Positions 43,759 through 54,500 of a DNA stretch of 64,000 nt are shown in pieces. The stretch is from Cordylochernes scorpioides. Its lineage: Eukaryota > Arthropoda > Arachnida > Pseudoscorpiones > Chernetidae. Below the pieces are notes generated by a model that was given only the letters and a program-made list of their open reading frames with translations, was not told where the DNA came from and ran no database searches. The stretch's first letter is position 1. Each line of letters begins with the position of its first letter. The DNA lies in the NCBI GenBank assembly GCA_030710605.1, contig CP092869.1:11185425-11249424 (forward strand), given 5' to 3'. The position numbers and the translations under genes are program-made.

Positions 43759-45993
43759 TTAACTGTAATTATTATATGTTTGCAAATCAAGAGAAAAACT
43801 CTTAGATTTTTTATTGAAGTGGATTTGTTTATGAGTCAGTGCTTTATATAATTCATTCATTATGTGGGGATAAGAACAGAAGGTTGAAAGCCAATCTTCT
43901 ATTATATTATCCGATTGCCGAACAATAAAGTTGATTATGAAGGACATGAGCTGAGAAGCTTTGCATCTATCTGCCAGTAACATAATTTCTGCAGCCTTCT
44001 CTACTGGGAGATGGGCAGCTAAGAATTCCTCGCACACGACTTTCAAATTTTCCAATCCGTATTTGTCTGCAGCTTCCAATAGCTGTTCTGCCAAATTGTC
44101 CAGGTTGGGGGATTGTTCCGTGTAGATAAATTTGAGAATCTCATTGAATACTGCCGCCTCAATGTCATTTATTTCTACAATGTTCAAATCAGATTTATTT
44201 TTAAACATGGCCGCAAATACAGATGAGCTGGCTGAAAGGATATTCTTATGGGCTGCGAATCTTTTGTTTCCTGTCGTTAGAATAACGTCGTAAAATTCCT
44301 GAGACTCGAACAAAGATCCAATGTCTTTCGCCCACGTACAATCTGGAACTTCAGAGACGTTGTTAATAATCCCAGAGGTGGTATCAGATTTATCAACTTT
44401 GATAATTTCACAGAGAATTGTCAAATTTTCACAATTTTGTAGAAGGCTTTCTTTCCCAAATAATAATTCACTTTTTATAAAATATTTATTACCAGCTTGA
44501 CGACCTGGTATAAATGTATAATTATGTTCGGTAGTTTTAAATATTTCTCCTGACAATTTCAAAATAGAAAATGAAAATGTGGTATTTAATTGATCTTTGT
44601 TAGAGGAGAGAAGCTCTAGATAGATTGACAGGTATTTTTTAGAATCTCTGCTATTTCTAGAAAAGAAGGCTACCAGACACCACCTCGCGTCTTTGTTTTT
44701 GTTCTCATAAAATGCTGGACCTTTAATTTTTTGCGTTCCTAAATATATTGACTTTAGGCTGACTTTGTTAATTAACCACTTTAACGATGTTTGAGATGTC
44801 GGAATATTGGTCCAACACCAATATCTATCAACATTGGATTTCTTTGTTTGGAAAGGAACTATTTCCCAACAGGATGGTGAATCCTGTTTGTTCTGAGCCA
44901 AGCTTAGATCAGCTATAATATTTGGATGTTGAATCAAGTTTACCTTCCAACCTTGAGAATCCACCACATCAAGTGAATGTGTGTTGATGTAATATATGGC
45001 GAAGGACTTGAGACGTTGAGCATTTTGCATATCTGCCAAAACCAGTACTTCTGCCGCATTATCTACTGTAAGATTGGAGCCTAAATATACTTCGCACAAA
45101 GTCTTGAGCCTCTCCAGGCCATACTTGTCCGCAGCTTCCATTAGCTTCGCAGCCATACCTTCCAGGTTGGGAGCTTTCCCAGTGTAGATATATCTTAGCA
45201 GCTCTTCGAATACCATCGGTTCTGCGTCAACAATTTTGATCAATTTTTCCTTCTTCTCGTTCATATCATGAGTAAGCATGGCTTTAAATACTGGGGACCT
45301 AGCAGATAATAGGTTCTGATGAGCATAAAATGGGCGTCCACATACAGACAATGTAATATCTGAGAATTTCTGGTGTTCAATCATGTGGAACAGGTCATCT
45401 TTCCAACAGAAATCAGGAAACTTGAATGGCGGAACATGACCTTGTACATTTGCAATCAACAAGCCTGAATAGCCTAACATGTCATTTGTCAATCTGAAAT
45501 AGGGATCAATGATTCGCTCTACAAGACCATGGCTGTTAAAGGTTTCATTTTCTTTATTCCAAACCTTTATTTCAATGAAAATGGTCAATTTGCCATCAGG
45601 CAATATTTCGCTCCATCTTTCTTCTAACATATCCTCTTTAATGAATTCAGGAACCTTCCAACAACTACCATCAGGAAACCCATTAAATACATAACCACTT
45701 TTCATACAATATTCTTTATTCCGAGATAAATTTATTAGTGAATATTTTATAATGGCGTAGTTTACTTCTCCTGGTGCATACAAATGAACCCCGAGTGATA
45801 AATATGCTTCATTTCTTATGATATTGCGAGTAATATGCATCGTCCATTTCTTAGGATCATTTACACTTGAAGAAAATGTAGCACTTTTTAATATTTCATC
45901 TTTTTTCATATATTTAAGGTTTTCAATTGTCCAGAGAAAAGAACATTTGCTTATGTTGGAGCAAGTTTCATCAAAATCACATATTGGTTCCAT
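43759..45993 (-). CDS. Double MATH-BTB-BACK protein (speckle-type POZ / TDPOZ-like)
   Basis: Members of this family are usually substrate adaptors for Cullin-3 ubiquitin ligases: MATH binds the substrate, BTB binds Cullin-3. I take the ATG at 45993 (744 residues); the frame runs 26 codons upstream to a stop but has no earlier ATG, and the protein from this Met begins just ahead of the first MATH domain. Domains: MATH 17-145 (KCSFLWTIENL), BTB 209-305 (FSDITLSVCGRPFYAHQNLL), BACK to about 360; then MATH 391-535, BTB 566-664 (FYDVILTTGNKRFAAHKNIL) and BACK to 724. Family members normally have one MATH-BTB unit (about 350-400 residues), so this is an internal duplication or fusion. No intron is needed. 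It sits between MITE copies. This is the only host-like gene in the window. Confidence 0.88.
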   Translation of the reverse strand: MEPICDFDETCSNISKCSFLWTIENLKYMKKDEILKSATFSSSVNDPKKWTMHITRNIIRNEAYLSLGVHLYAPGEVNYAIIKYSLINLSRNKEYCMKSGYVFNGFPDGSCWKVPEFIKEDMLEERWSEILPDGKLTIFIEIKVWNKENETFNSHGLVERIIDPYFRLTNDMLGYSGLLIANVQGHVPPFKFPDFCWKDDLFHMIEHQKFSDITLSVCGRPFYAHQNLLSARSPVFKAMLTHDMNEKKEKLIKIVDAEPMVFEELLRYIYTGKAPNLEGMAAKLMEAADKYGLERLKTLCEVYLGSNLTVDNAAEVLVLADMQNAQRLKSFAIYYINTHSLDVVDSQGWKVNLIQHPNIIADLSLAQNKQDSPSCWEIVPFQTKKSNVDRYWCWTNIPTSQTSLKWLINKVSLKSIYLGTQKIKGPAFYENKNKDARWCLVAFFSRNSRDSKKYLSIYLELLSSNKDQLNTTFSFSILKLSGEIFKTTEHNYTFIPGRQAGNKYFIKSELLFGKESLLQNCENLTILCEIIKVDKSDTTSGIINNVSEVPDCTWAKDIGSLFESQEFYDVILTTGNKRFAAHKNILSASSSVFAAMFKNKSDLNIVEINDIEAAVFNEILKFIYTEQSPNLDNLAEQLLEAADKYGLENLKVVCEEFLAAHLPVEKAAEIMLLADRCKASQLMSFIINFIVRQSDNIIEDWLSTFCSYPHIMNELYKALTHKQIHFNKKSKSFSLDLQTYNNYS

Positions 45994-46108
45994 TCCCGTT
46001 ATAAATTCGTATAAAGAATGTTCTAGCTTTGAAAGTGGATGTAAAACCTTTTTGACGTTCGATTTTCTCAAGTTTTACGAGGCTTCACGAAGTTTGGATC
46101 GCTCCACA

Positions 46109-46125
46109 CCTGTAAAAAACAATGA
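46109..46125 (-). promoter_or_regulatory. Possible 3' splice site upstream of the MATH-BTB exon
   Basis: Minus strand GTTTTTTACAG|GTGTGG. If used, a 5' UTR intron would end about 115 bp before the chosen ATG. The in-frame stop between them fits an untranslated leader. Single weak motif. Confidence 0.3.
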
Positions 46126-46214
46126 AATTGTTAATATAAAGAAATAACGCGTAATCTATATACAGCAAATGAAAACATTAAGATACGAATGTTCCTTTTA
46201 CACATCAGTCAAAC

Positions 46215-46345
46215 ATAGTCTGTCCTTACTGCGATAAAAATATATTGGGAGGGATTGTCTTATTAGTGGTGAATCCTTCCAGCGATTTCACCAATTTAAT
46301 CTACCAGACCGTTTCTTTAGAACTCTAATACTATATTAGATCATT
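46215..46345. mobile_element. MITE family CTACTGTCC, copy 3 (one end lost)
   Basis: Starts CTGTCCTTACTGCGAT and shares the interior of copy 2 (CAATTTAATCTACCAGACCG); the second terminal repeat is missing. 46,346-46,650 contains nothing recognised. Confidence 0.65.
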
Positions 46346-46650
46346 CTGATTATATATGCAGAACTGAAAGGTAGTGACATGTTAGCAGTTTTATGCGATT
46401 AAAATATAGAAACCAAAGTAAAACACCTCTCTCTCCAATATAAAACCAAATTGGTAACGATCAAACCGCCAACCTATGATATGTCTCTCCCCTAAGACGG
46501 CGAGTTTCATAATGGCGTCTTGATTAATGGCGCAAAGTCTTGTCCAATTATCGCGAGCGGATCATCTTTGGAATTAAGATTCTATGTTCTCAATTTATAC
46601 TTTTTTGTCAGTTAATTTCCTTATGACATTAGGGATGTCCTACACGATGT

Positions 46651-46813
46651 ATGGATGTCCTCTTCTGGATTGATGTCTGCCATATAGAGGGCTGCAAGGA
46701 TGGCCTGGCAACCGTAAATATGGTCCAACTCACTCCGTACCATATATACAGTTGCCCGGCCATCCTTGCAGCCCTCTATATGGCAGACATCAATCAATAA
46801 GAGGACATCCATA
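46651..46813. repeat. Inverted repeat, ~62-bp arms
   Basis: ATGGATGTCCTC...GGCTGCAAGGATGGCC at the left and its inverse at 46,752-46,813. The spacer is about 35-40 bp. It directly precedes the tandem repeat. Confidence 0.8.
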
Positions 46814-46830
46814 CGAACAAGGCACCTTTG

Positions 46831-47112
46831 TTGGCTGGTATTGTGATCAAGGTGCACAGACCGATCTGATCTTCTCCATGGACAAGACACCTCCACCACC
46901 TCAGTTGGCCGGTATTGTGATCATGGTGCATGGACCGATCTGATCTGCTCCATGGACAAGACACCACCTCAGTTGGCTGGTATTGTGATCATGGTGCATG
47001 GACCGATCTGATATGCTCCAAGGAAAAGACACCACCACCTCAGTTGGCCGGTATTGTGATCAGGGTGCACAGACCGATCTGATCTGCTCCATAGACAAGA
47101 CACCACCACCAC
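46831..47112. repeat. Tandem repeat, four units of ~70 bp
   Basis: Units begin TTGGCYGGTATTGTGATCA at 46831, 46905, 46973 and 47044. They contain CCGATCTGATCTGCTCCATG and GACAAGACACCACC. A related stretch is at 8,560-8,600. Confidence 0.85.
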
Positions 47113-47871
47113 TTATGGAATTCTTTATTAAATTGTATGTTGTACACACATTTTGTTATATAGGATTTTTTATGTTTTTATATTTAGGAATTAGAATTTT
47201 AGAATTTTATGTACATATACAAGTGCTTAGAGATGTGATTGTTTTATATGGATTTAGTATTATTCAATAACATACTATGATTATTAGAAAAATGATATCC
47301 TTTTATTATTAGCATGTTGAATGAGATATTAAAAGAGGGTTCATTATAAATTTTCGAATACGATTATTTTATATTCAAGTAGGAATACTTCAAACGAAAG
47401 CTTGGTATTTTATCTTTATAAAAATAACATTTTACAATTATATTGATTGTTATATTGTGTTTATACTTTAAAAATTATTTTAAGTATCTGAAGTGATAGA
47501 TTCAAATAACATAAAGGCTTGAAAGCTTGATATTTTACTTTACGAAGAAAAGGTTTTACAATTATCTTGATTGGTATAATGTGTTTATACTTTTACAAAT
47601 ATTTTTTGCCGGTCCCAAACCCGAATTAAAAAGGAGTAGAAAGAGCAGTAACAAGCTCACTAAAAAACATGGGCTCAGCTGGCCCGGCTGATAGTACCCT
47701 GTAAGGTCTCCTGATCCAGGGTTACAGAATGAGTAGCGTTTGTACTCCATGTTAGGAGCGGCTGCACATGGCGTCTGTTCCTCATGTCAGAGGCGGCCAT
47801 TTCTTTTGGAGCTAAATCGGCCTGACACTGAGTAGTGCTTCCAGTCTTAATGACAAAGGCAGACGCATCTA

Positions 47872-49173
47872 CAGGGTGTACCAGGTAAATTGGGACTAAC
47901 TTTAACAGTCCATAAAACAAAAACTACTTGAGATTAAAAACTTTTTTTTTTCATTACGTAGCCATATTCATGTAAAATGCAACAGTACATGTGTGCGCAG
48001 TGTAGTGATGAAGAGTAACCGAGAATTTGAAAATCGAGCTGCCATCATCGTTGCTCTGCGCGCCGGAAGGAGCCCCAAAGAGATAGTGGATTTTCTTAAG
48101 TTGCCCAAAACCACTATTTATCGTGTCAAGAATCAGTTTGATGAGGCCGACAGTAACAAAGAGGGGATAGCTACAAGGAAAAAGCACTCGCGTCGATCGG
48201 ACAGGGTAAGAGGCGAAGAATTTGTCAAAAAATGTCAAGGAGAAGATTGATGGAAACCCTGGGAAGAGCATGAGGGCCATAGCCAAGGAAATGGACGTTG
48301 GCTCTATGACAATTGTCAGAACTATCCATGAGGACCTTGGTCTCAAGTCTTATGCCCTTCGGAATGGTCAGTTGCTGACTGAGAATATGAAGAATAACAG
48401 AAAAGGAAAGGCTGCTGCCCTCCTCAACAACCTGAAACACGACTCTTTTGGCATGCTAAGGTTCTTCTCTGACGAAAAGAACTTTGACGTGGACCAAAAG
48501 GTAAATCCCAGGAATGATCGCTGGATCTGTAAAGACCCCTCAGAGATACCTGTCGTGATGCACACGAAATTTCCTGCCTCCGTAATGGTCCTTGGCGTTA
48601 TCAGCAGTGAAGGTGATGTCATGCCTCCCCATTTCTTTAAGAAGGGCCTTAGGATGAACGCTGACACCTTCATCAATGTTCTGGAGACCGTTGTGAAGCC
48701 TTGGATGGACATAGTGGCCGCAGGAAGGAAGTATGTCTTCCAACAGGACTCAGCTCCAGCCCATAAGGCAAAAAAGACACAATCGTGGCTGACACTTAAC
48801 GTCCCTAGTCACTGGGGTCCTGATATTTGGCCCCCTAATTCTCCAGATTGCAATCCCCTCGACTACTATGTATGGGGCGTTGTTGAGAGAGATGTCAACA
48901 AAGCTCCTCATACCACCATCCAGTCTGTCAAGAAAGCAGTTCACACGGTGATGACCCAAATGGACAAGGTCATCGTCGCCAAGGCCTGTGCTTCATTCCG
49001 CACTCGCCTCGAGACTGTTGTAGCTAATAATGGAAACTACATTGAATAAATAAAAACTATATCCTTTTATCTACTACTGTGTCAAATTTCATTCGGATAT
49101 TTTAATTTTTACTTGCAAAAAATTTCAGTTAAAATACCATTGTTGAAATTCCCAATTTACCTGGTACACCCTG
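47872..49173 (+). mobile_element. maT-like (DD37D) Tc1/mariner transposon
   Basis: 1302 bp with terminal inverted repeats CAGGGTGTACCAGGTAAATT on both ends, between TA and TA (47870-47871, 49174-49175). The uninterrupted SINE-like copies show the empty site. It encloses one transposase with a single frameshift, so it is a fairly recent arrival. Confidence 0.92.
48008..49049 (+). pseudogene. maT-like DD37D transposase with one frameshift
   Basis: ATG at 48008 (MKSNREFENRAAII). N-terminal HTH: PKEIVDFLKLPKTTIYRV. The frame breaks at a run of A around 48,228-48,235, and the protein resumes in the next frame (NVKEKIDGNPGKSMRAIAK) to a normal C-terminus at 49,049. Catalytic residues: FFSDEKNF, FQQDSAPAHK, and the third Asp in SPDCNPLDYY, 37 residues after the second, hence DD37D, the signature of maT and related elements. 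The A-run lesion could also be a sequencing error. Confidence 0.88.
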
Positions 49174-49373
49174 TACTTTACCCAATAATGATGGTTGTCA
49201 AAGTCTCAAGCTTTACAAGCTTGACACCCTAATATGATTGAGTGGAGATAAGAAATAAGAAGACAAATATTTCAAGAATCTATATCGTTATAAGTGATAA
49301 TTTCAAAAGGCAAAGCTTATTTTACCTTTATAAAGAAATTTATTACAATTATCTTGATTGGTACATTAAAACA

Positions 49374-49496
49374 ACGTAATAAGACTAAATCCAAATAAAT
49401 CGTGTGTGACTTTCCGGTAATAGCATTGTTGCCATCATCAGATAAAGGCCCTGAATTCCTACACTATTTATTTAATAGATTTGGTCTTATTACCTT
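49374..49496. repeat. Fold-back element, copy 2
   Basis: GTAATAAGACTAAATCCAAA at the left, with inverse-like GATTTGGTCTTATTAC at the right. Related to 36,666-36,830, with a shorter loop. Confidence 0.65.
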
Positions 49497-50040
49497 GTGT
49501 TCATAATTTATAATCTAAATTGTGTTATACCATTGATTGGTGTATTGCGTTTATACTTTTGCAATTAATTTAAGAAAATCTATAGATATAAGTGATAGAT
49601 TCAAAGAGGAAAAGTATTTGTCAAATTCAGTAGTCCAGGAAATTAAATGCCCAAGAAGAGAGAGGGTCCTGGGGTTAAAGACAGACATTAAAGTGTCGAG
49701 AAAAAAAGACTCCCTAATAAGATCATGGCCTCAATAAACCAGATACCATCAGGGAGGTCCATAAGGCAATGGACCCTTTGTCCACACAGCCCAACTCTCT
49801 CTCGATAAAACACCAAATCTGGAGAGTAGTAAGTTGATGATGATTAACATTCTCGTCCAGCTAGACAATGGCAATTATCATAATTTTGTAAACGACATTT
49901 GGAATTATTCCGCATGTGTTTCTTTTATAAACGAAAAATCGAAATTTATTTTAAGGAGAAATAACGATTATTTCTAACCTTAGGGATGAATTATGAAGGG
50001 ATTAATTGTGAAGAGTAATGATAAACGGAAAATAAAAGTA

Positions 50041-50110
50041 TCCAGGGATGGGAATCGAACCCAGTGTTCTGCTTACCGGGGAGATGCTATGTCCACTAGG
50101 CTACCCTGGA
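50041..50110 (-). pseudogene. tRNA-like sequence, probably a pseudogene or repeat-borne
   Basis: 70 nt. Acceptor TCCAGGG pairs perfectly with CCCTGGA; B box GGTTCGATTCC is intact; the D-arm region AGCCTAGTGG is A-box-like. The anticodon stem has a mismatch and the residue before the presumed anticodon (GGT) is C instead of the near-universal U. The flank recurs, truncated, at 43.1-43.2 kb, so it belongs to a dispersed repeat. Confidence 0.6.
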
Positions 50111-50221
50111 CATATTTCTCCGTTCGTAAATATTATATAATGTAATCATTAATCAATCAAAAGAAACACATGCGGGATAATTTCAAATGAATAAGCGATA
50201 GAACTCTTCCTGTTTAGATAA

Positions 50222-50841
50222 TCAAATAAAGTAAAGCAAGAAGAATGATGAGTTTCTTTTTAATAAACGCGAGCGAGCTTTCGGGCCACACGCCCTTCTA
50301 CTGGCAAAAAAGCTAAGAGATTCAAAGAGATACAAGCCTATTAATACTATGGTAAGCAATATTTTAGCATATTTATATTTTTTCCTATAGACGGAGAAAC
50401 AAAATACAACTATGATTACAATTAAGATATGCAAATATAGGGAAAAAGACAATGAGGTAAATTCCAAATCTGACACATTAGGGGAGATCGGAATATCACT
50501 GTGAAGGAAAGACAGAATAAACAGGTCAGGACAGGAATACTTTATAAATATCTGGTATGTCTATGTTTCTATTAAAACTGTTCAGATTGACAGGGGTTAT
50601 AGCTTCCAACACCAATCTTTGGTGCTGGTTTGGAACGTGATGGTAGTGAATGGTCGGCTGGCTTAGGTTGATGTGTGGCCTGTGGAAGACATGTGTTGGT
50701 AGATTAAGGAGTGGGGGTCACTGTTTTTAATATTCCTTTTGTGTTTTGAAATTCTAAGAGCCAAGCTTCTACCTGTCTCACCCACATATGTGGCAGCACA
50801 TTGCGTGCATGAGACAGAGTAGACCGCGCTGGTACTATGGA
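50222..50841 (-). mobile_element. Penelope-like element 3' end (cut by gap 2)
   Basis: Minus strand: GIY-YIG endonuclease region, a hydrophobic short frame (50476-50222), then a hammerhead-like GGGCGTGTGGCCCGAAA near 50,280-50,300. The upstream RT part would lie across the gap, if it is present at all. Confidence 0.75.
50510..50841 (-). pseudogene. GIY-YIG endonuclease domain of a Penelope-like element (partial)
   Basis: AVYSVSCTQCAATYVGETGR gives the GIY-YIG-type core (here VYSV...YVGETGR), followed by RISKHK and HMSSTGH, then PNQHQRLVLEA, the usual C-terminal end of Penelope-like ORFs. This domain nicks target DNA during retrotransposition. The start is lost in the gap, so intactness cannot be judged; the visible part has no internal stop. 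Confidence 0.82.
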
Positions 50842-50941
50842 NNNNNNNNNNNNNNNNNNNNNNNNNNNNNNNNNNNNNNNNNNNNNNNNNNNNNNNNNNN
50901 NNNNNNNNNNNNNNNNNNNNNNNNNNNNNNNNNNNNNNNNN
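50842..50941. other. Assembly gap of 100 N
   Basis: Exactly 100 N inside Penelope/retrozyme-type sequence. Protein frames drawn across it are meaningless. Confidence 0.99.
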
Positions 50942-51299
50942 CTTTACAGAAGGCAGAGCGCCATCTGGTGGAATAGAAATCAACTAATCATTAGAATTAA
51001 TATATATACACACGATTATTTACAATTACACTGTTTAATATAAATCTATTTCATAGATAAAATAATAATCTATAATATTAAATATATTATTTGCTGTATA
51101 TATACTGAATGTAATATTTAAATCAAAGATACAATTCTTTCATTGGCCTTGTAGAACGAGAGTGGTGTACGCGTGCGCGCATGTTCTAGTGAAAAACACA
51201 AACATCCTCGATAGAGAGAGGCGAGTTGCCCCTCGAAATATTGGAACAATAAAATAATTATAAATCCAACATATGCATATTTTTTAAATATATATATAT
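50942..51299. other. Retrozyme/Penelope-type edge, then AT-rich sequence without a gene
   Basis: The first 45 bp (GAGCGCCATCTGGTGGAATA) match 10,073-10,110 in reverse. Nothing is recognised in the rest. Confidence 0.45.
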
Positions 51300-51537
51300 T
51301 GTCGCGGAGATAAATAAAGCAAGGGTAAATTTGGGAATAAATAATTTATTATAAGGGGTATTTATAGGGAGAGACTTACAACTTACCCCAAGTTAAAAGA
51401 TAATCCTAATGAACGGCGTTAGCCACCGTCCTGTTTTCCTTATTTACAGATCAGCTTCCCAGAAGCCCTCACACCTGTGGTCCCCCCCGGTGTCCAGGGA
51501 TGATTGACAGTTGTCCCATCTGGATGGAGCTACTTGA
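51300..51537 (-). repeat. 3' LTR of Gypsy F
   Basis: Plus-strand TGTCGCGGAG to GAGCTACTTGA. It differs from the partner by a handful of bases. Confidence 0.9.
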
Positions 51538-51574
51538 GATTACCCCCTCTTTAGAAAATACAGCGACCCGCTGA

Positions 51575-54500
51575 TTAGCTTGTCTCAGCTCTTGTTCTGG
51601 AAGGAAATCTATCACGGCCTGTGTTCCCTAGCAGAAGGGAATGTTGTTCTTCAGGGTCCAGGTAGGGCTTCATCCGAATGACATGAACGATATCCTTGGA
51701 TTTCCGTGATCGGGGAGACGGGTCCACAGGCTCTACTTTATACGTAACTTCTGAAAGCTTCTTGGTCACCTCGTATGGACCGAATTATCTCTTCAGTAGC
51801 TTTTCTGAGAGCCCTACTTTTCGGATGGGAGTAAAAACCCACACAAGATCATCCTTCTGGTAATAGACTGGAGTATGTTTCTGGTCGTAAAGTCTACGGT
51901 CTTTCGCCTGTGATTGCAGAAGGCGTGATCGGGAGAGTTGACGCGCTTCCTCAGCTCTGGTCACAAGTTCTCCAACGTAGTCGTCAGAGATATCATCTGG
52001 TAGGTAGGGTAGTACGGCATCGATGTAGGTCTCGGCCTCGCGGGCGTGGACAAGAAAGAACAGACTGTAGCCGGTCGCCTCCTGTTTAGCAGTGTTGTAA
52101 GCAAAAGTTACATAGGGTAAGACTTGGTCCCAGTCCTTCTGCTCCACACCTGTGTACATGGACAACATGTCTCCCAGAGTTTTTTTTAACCTTTCAGTCA
52201 GGCCGTTGGTCTGGGGATGGTAGGCCGTTGTAAATCTGTGCACAATTCCGCACAGAGCATTGATCTCTTCTATTACTTGAGAAATGAAATTTCTTCCGCG
52301 ATCTGTTATCATTTCTCTAGGAGCTCCATGCTTCAAGATAACATCTTCAACCAGGAACTTAGCTGTTTCTATTGCTCCTCCGTCTGGAATCGCTTTCGTT
52401 ATGGCATACCTTGTCATATAATCGGTGCACACAATGATCCAACGGTTTCCATATTTAGAAACTGGAAATCTTCCAAGTAAATCGATCCCGACCTTGTGGA
52501 ATGGCTTTTCTACTGGTGGTATGGATACAAGTTGTCCAGCCGGACGTCGAGGTAATTTCTTCCTTCGTTGACACTCCCGACAATGGCTTACATATTGGCG
52601 AACAGTTCTATAAAGGCCAGGCCAATAAAATCGTTTCTTCACTTTGTCATACGTTCGGGCGAAACCCAAATGCCCAGCTGTAGGAGCGTCATGTAAATCT
52701 GCCATAACATCCGATATTAAGTGTTTAGGAATCCTCATAAGCCAGGGTCTTCCAGTTGTGCTATAGTTTTTCTAGTATAAGATGCCGTCGATAATGCTGA
52801 ATTCCTTTCTGGTGTAGCCTGAGTTTAAATTATCGATTATTTTGGCTAAATCCGGGTCTTTAGTCTGCTCTATATCGACGTTGGTTAGTGACATCACAGC
52901 ACTTGGTTGATCGTTCTCAAGCGGGCTCCTTGACAGACAATCGGCATTCTTATGTTTGCGTCCGCTCTTGTAGATAACGGTCACGTCAAATTCTTGCAAC
53001 TTCAGCGCCCATCTTGCCAAATGGCCAGAAGGATCTATCTGTCCTACCAACCAACATAGAGAATGATGGTCAGTGACAACCGTGAATGGTCGACCAAACA
53101 AATATGGACGGAATTTGCTAATAGACCAGACTACAGCAAGGCATTCTTTTTCTGTTGTAGCATATAGTTATGTTCAGCCTTTGTCAAGCTTCTAGATGCA
53201 TAAGCTATAGGCCGCTCCTTTCCACCTTGTATTTGTAGAAGAACAGCTCCATGTCCGCTTGCATCCGTGTGTAGATGGGTATCAGCGGATTCATCAAAGT
53301 GCCCCAAGACAGGCTCTGAAATTAGAGCAATTTTAAGGACTTCAAAAGCTTTCTCTTGAGCTGCATCCCAATAGAATTGTTTTTCAGTCTTCAGTAGGTC
53401 ATGCAAAGATCTAGCTTTGTCAGCAAAGTTTTTCAATAAATCTTCGGTAATAGGAACATAATCCAAGAAAGCTCCTCAGTTCAGAGATATTCTTTGGCCT
53501 CGGAAATTTAGAGACGGCTTCAACTTTATCTGGATCTGGATGAATTCCATTGGCGTCAACAAGGTGTCCTAAAATCTTTATCCTCCTTGATCCAAAAATA
53601 CACTTTTTGTGGTTCAAGCTTAGTCCAGCTTTCTGGATGCACCTTAATACAAGTTGTAGAAGACGTAGATGTTCCTCAAAGGTAGGTGCGTAAACTACGA
53701 TGTCGTCCAGGTAACAAAGGCACATGTTCCATTTAAGACTGCCCAGAACACTATCTATCATTCTTTCAAACGTTGCTGGAGCGTTGCATAGACCGAAAGG
53801 CATTACTCGGAATTCATAAAGCCTATCTGGAGTGATGAAGGCAGTTTTCTCCCTGTCTTTTTCGTCCACTTCAATCTGCCAATACCCGGACCGAAGATCC
53901 ATCGTGGAGAAGTAACTAGAGCCAGCTAAACTGTCCAAAGCATCGTCAATGCGTGGCAGCGGGTAAACATCTTTTTTTGTTATCTTATTTAATCGACGAT
54001 AATCTACGCAGAATCTCCAGGTCCCATCTTTCTTTCGAACTAGAATAACTGGAGATGACCAAGGACTTTCAGAGGGCTTCACGATGTGATTTTCAATCAT
54101 CTTGTTCACTTCATCTTGAATTAGTCGTCGTTCACTTGGTGCTACTCTATAGGGCCGCTGTTTGATAGTAGAGTGGTCTCCTGTGTTTATCTTGTGCTTC
54201 ACAGTACTGGTGGGCTTAATAGGAGTACTCCCAAAGTCAAATATGTCAATAAACTCGTCAAGGCATGAAACAAGCTGTAACCTTTGAATTTCAGACAGCC
54301 CTGGATCTAGAGTAAGGTTTATCTTCTGTGACCATTCACGTGACTTTAGCTGCGTTTCTTGTAACTTATCGCTGGATTCAATAAGACTGCAGATATTCCC
54401 ATTCTCATAACTTTCCATGGTGCACATATTCATTCCTGATGGAATCAGTTGCGGCCAAGACACTCCATTCGCCACCCAAATGCTACCTCTGCCGTGTCGA

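Larger units (their letters stand above)
47600..49258 (-). repeat. SINE-like repeat, copy 6, split by a maT-like transposon
   Basis: Parts 47600-47871 and 49174-49258 join at a TA to give one reversed copy of the family. Confidence 0.78.

Noticed and set aside
50663-50983. One reading frame running from the Penelope part across gap 2
   Set aside because: The frame crosses 100 N of unknown true length; the residues beyond the gap belong to another sequence block.
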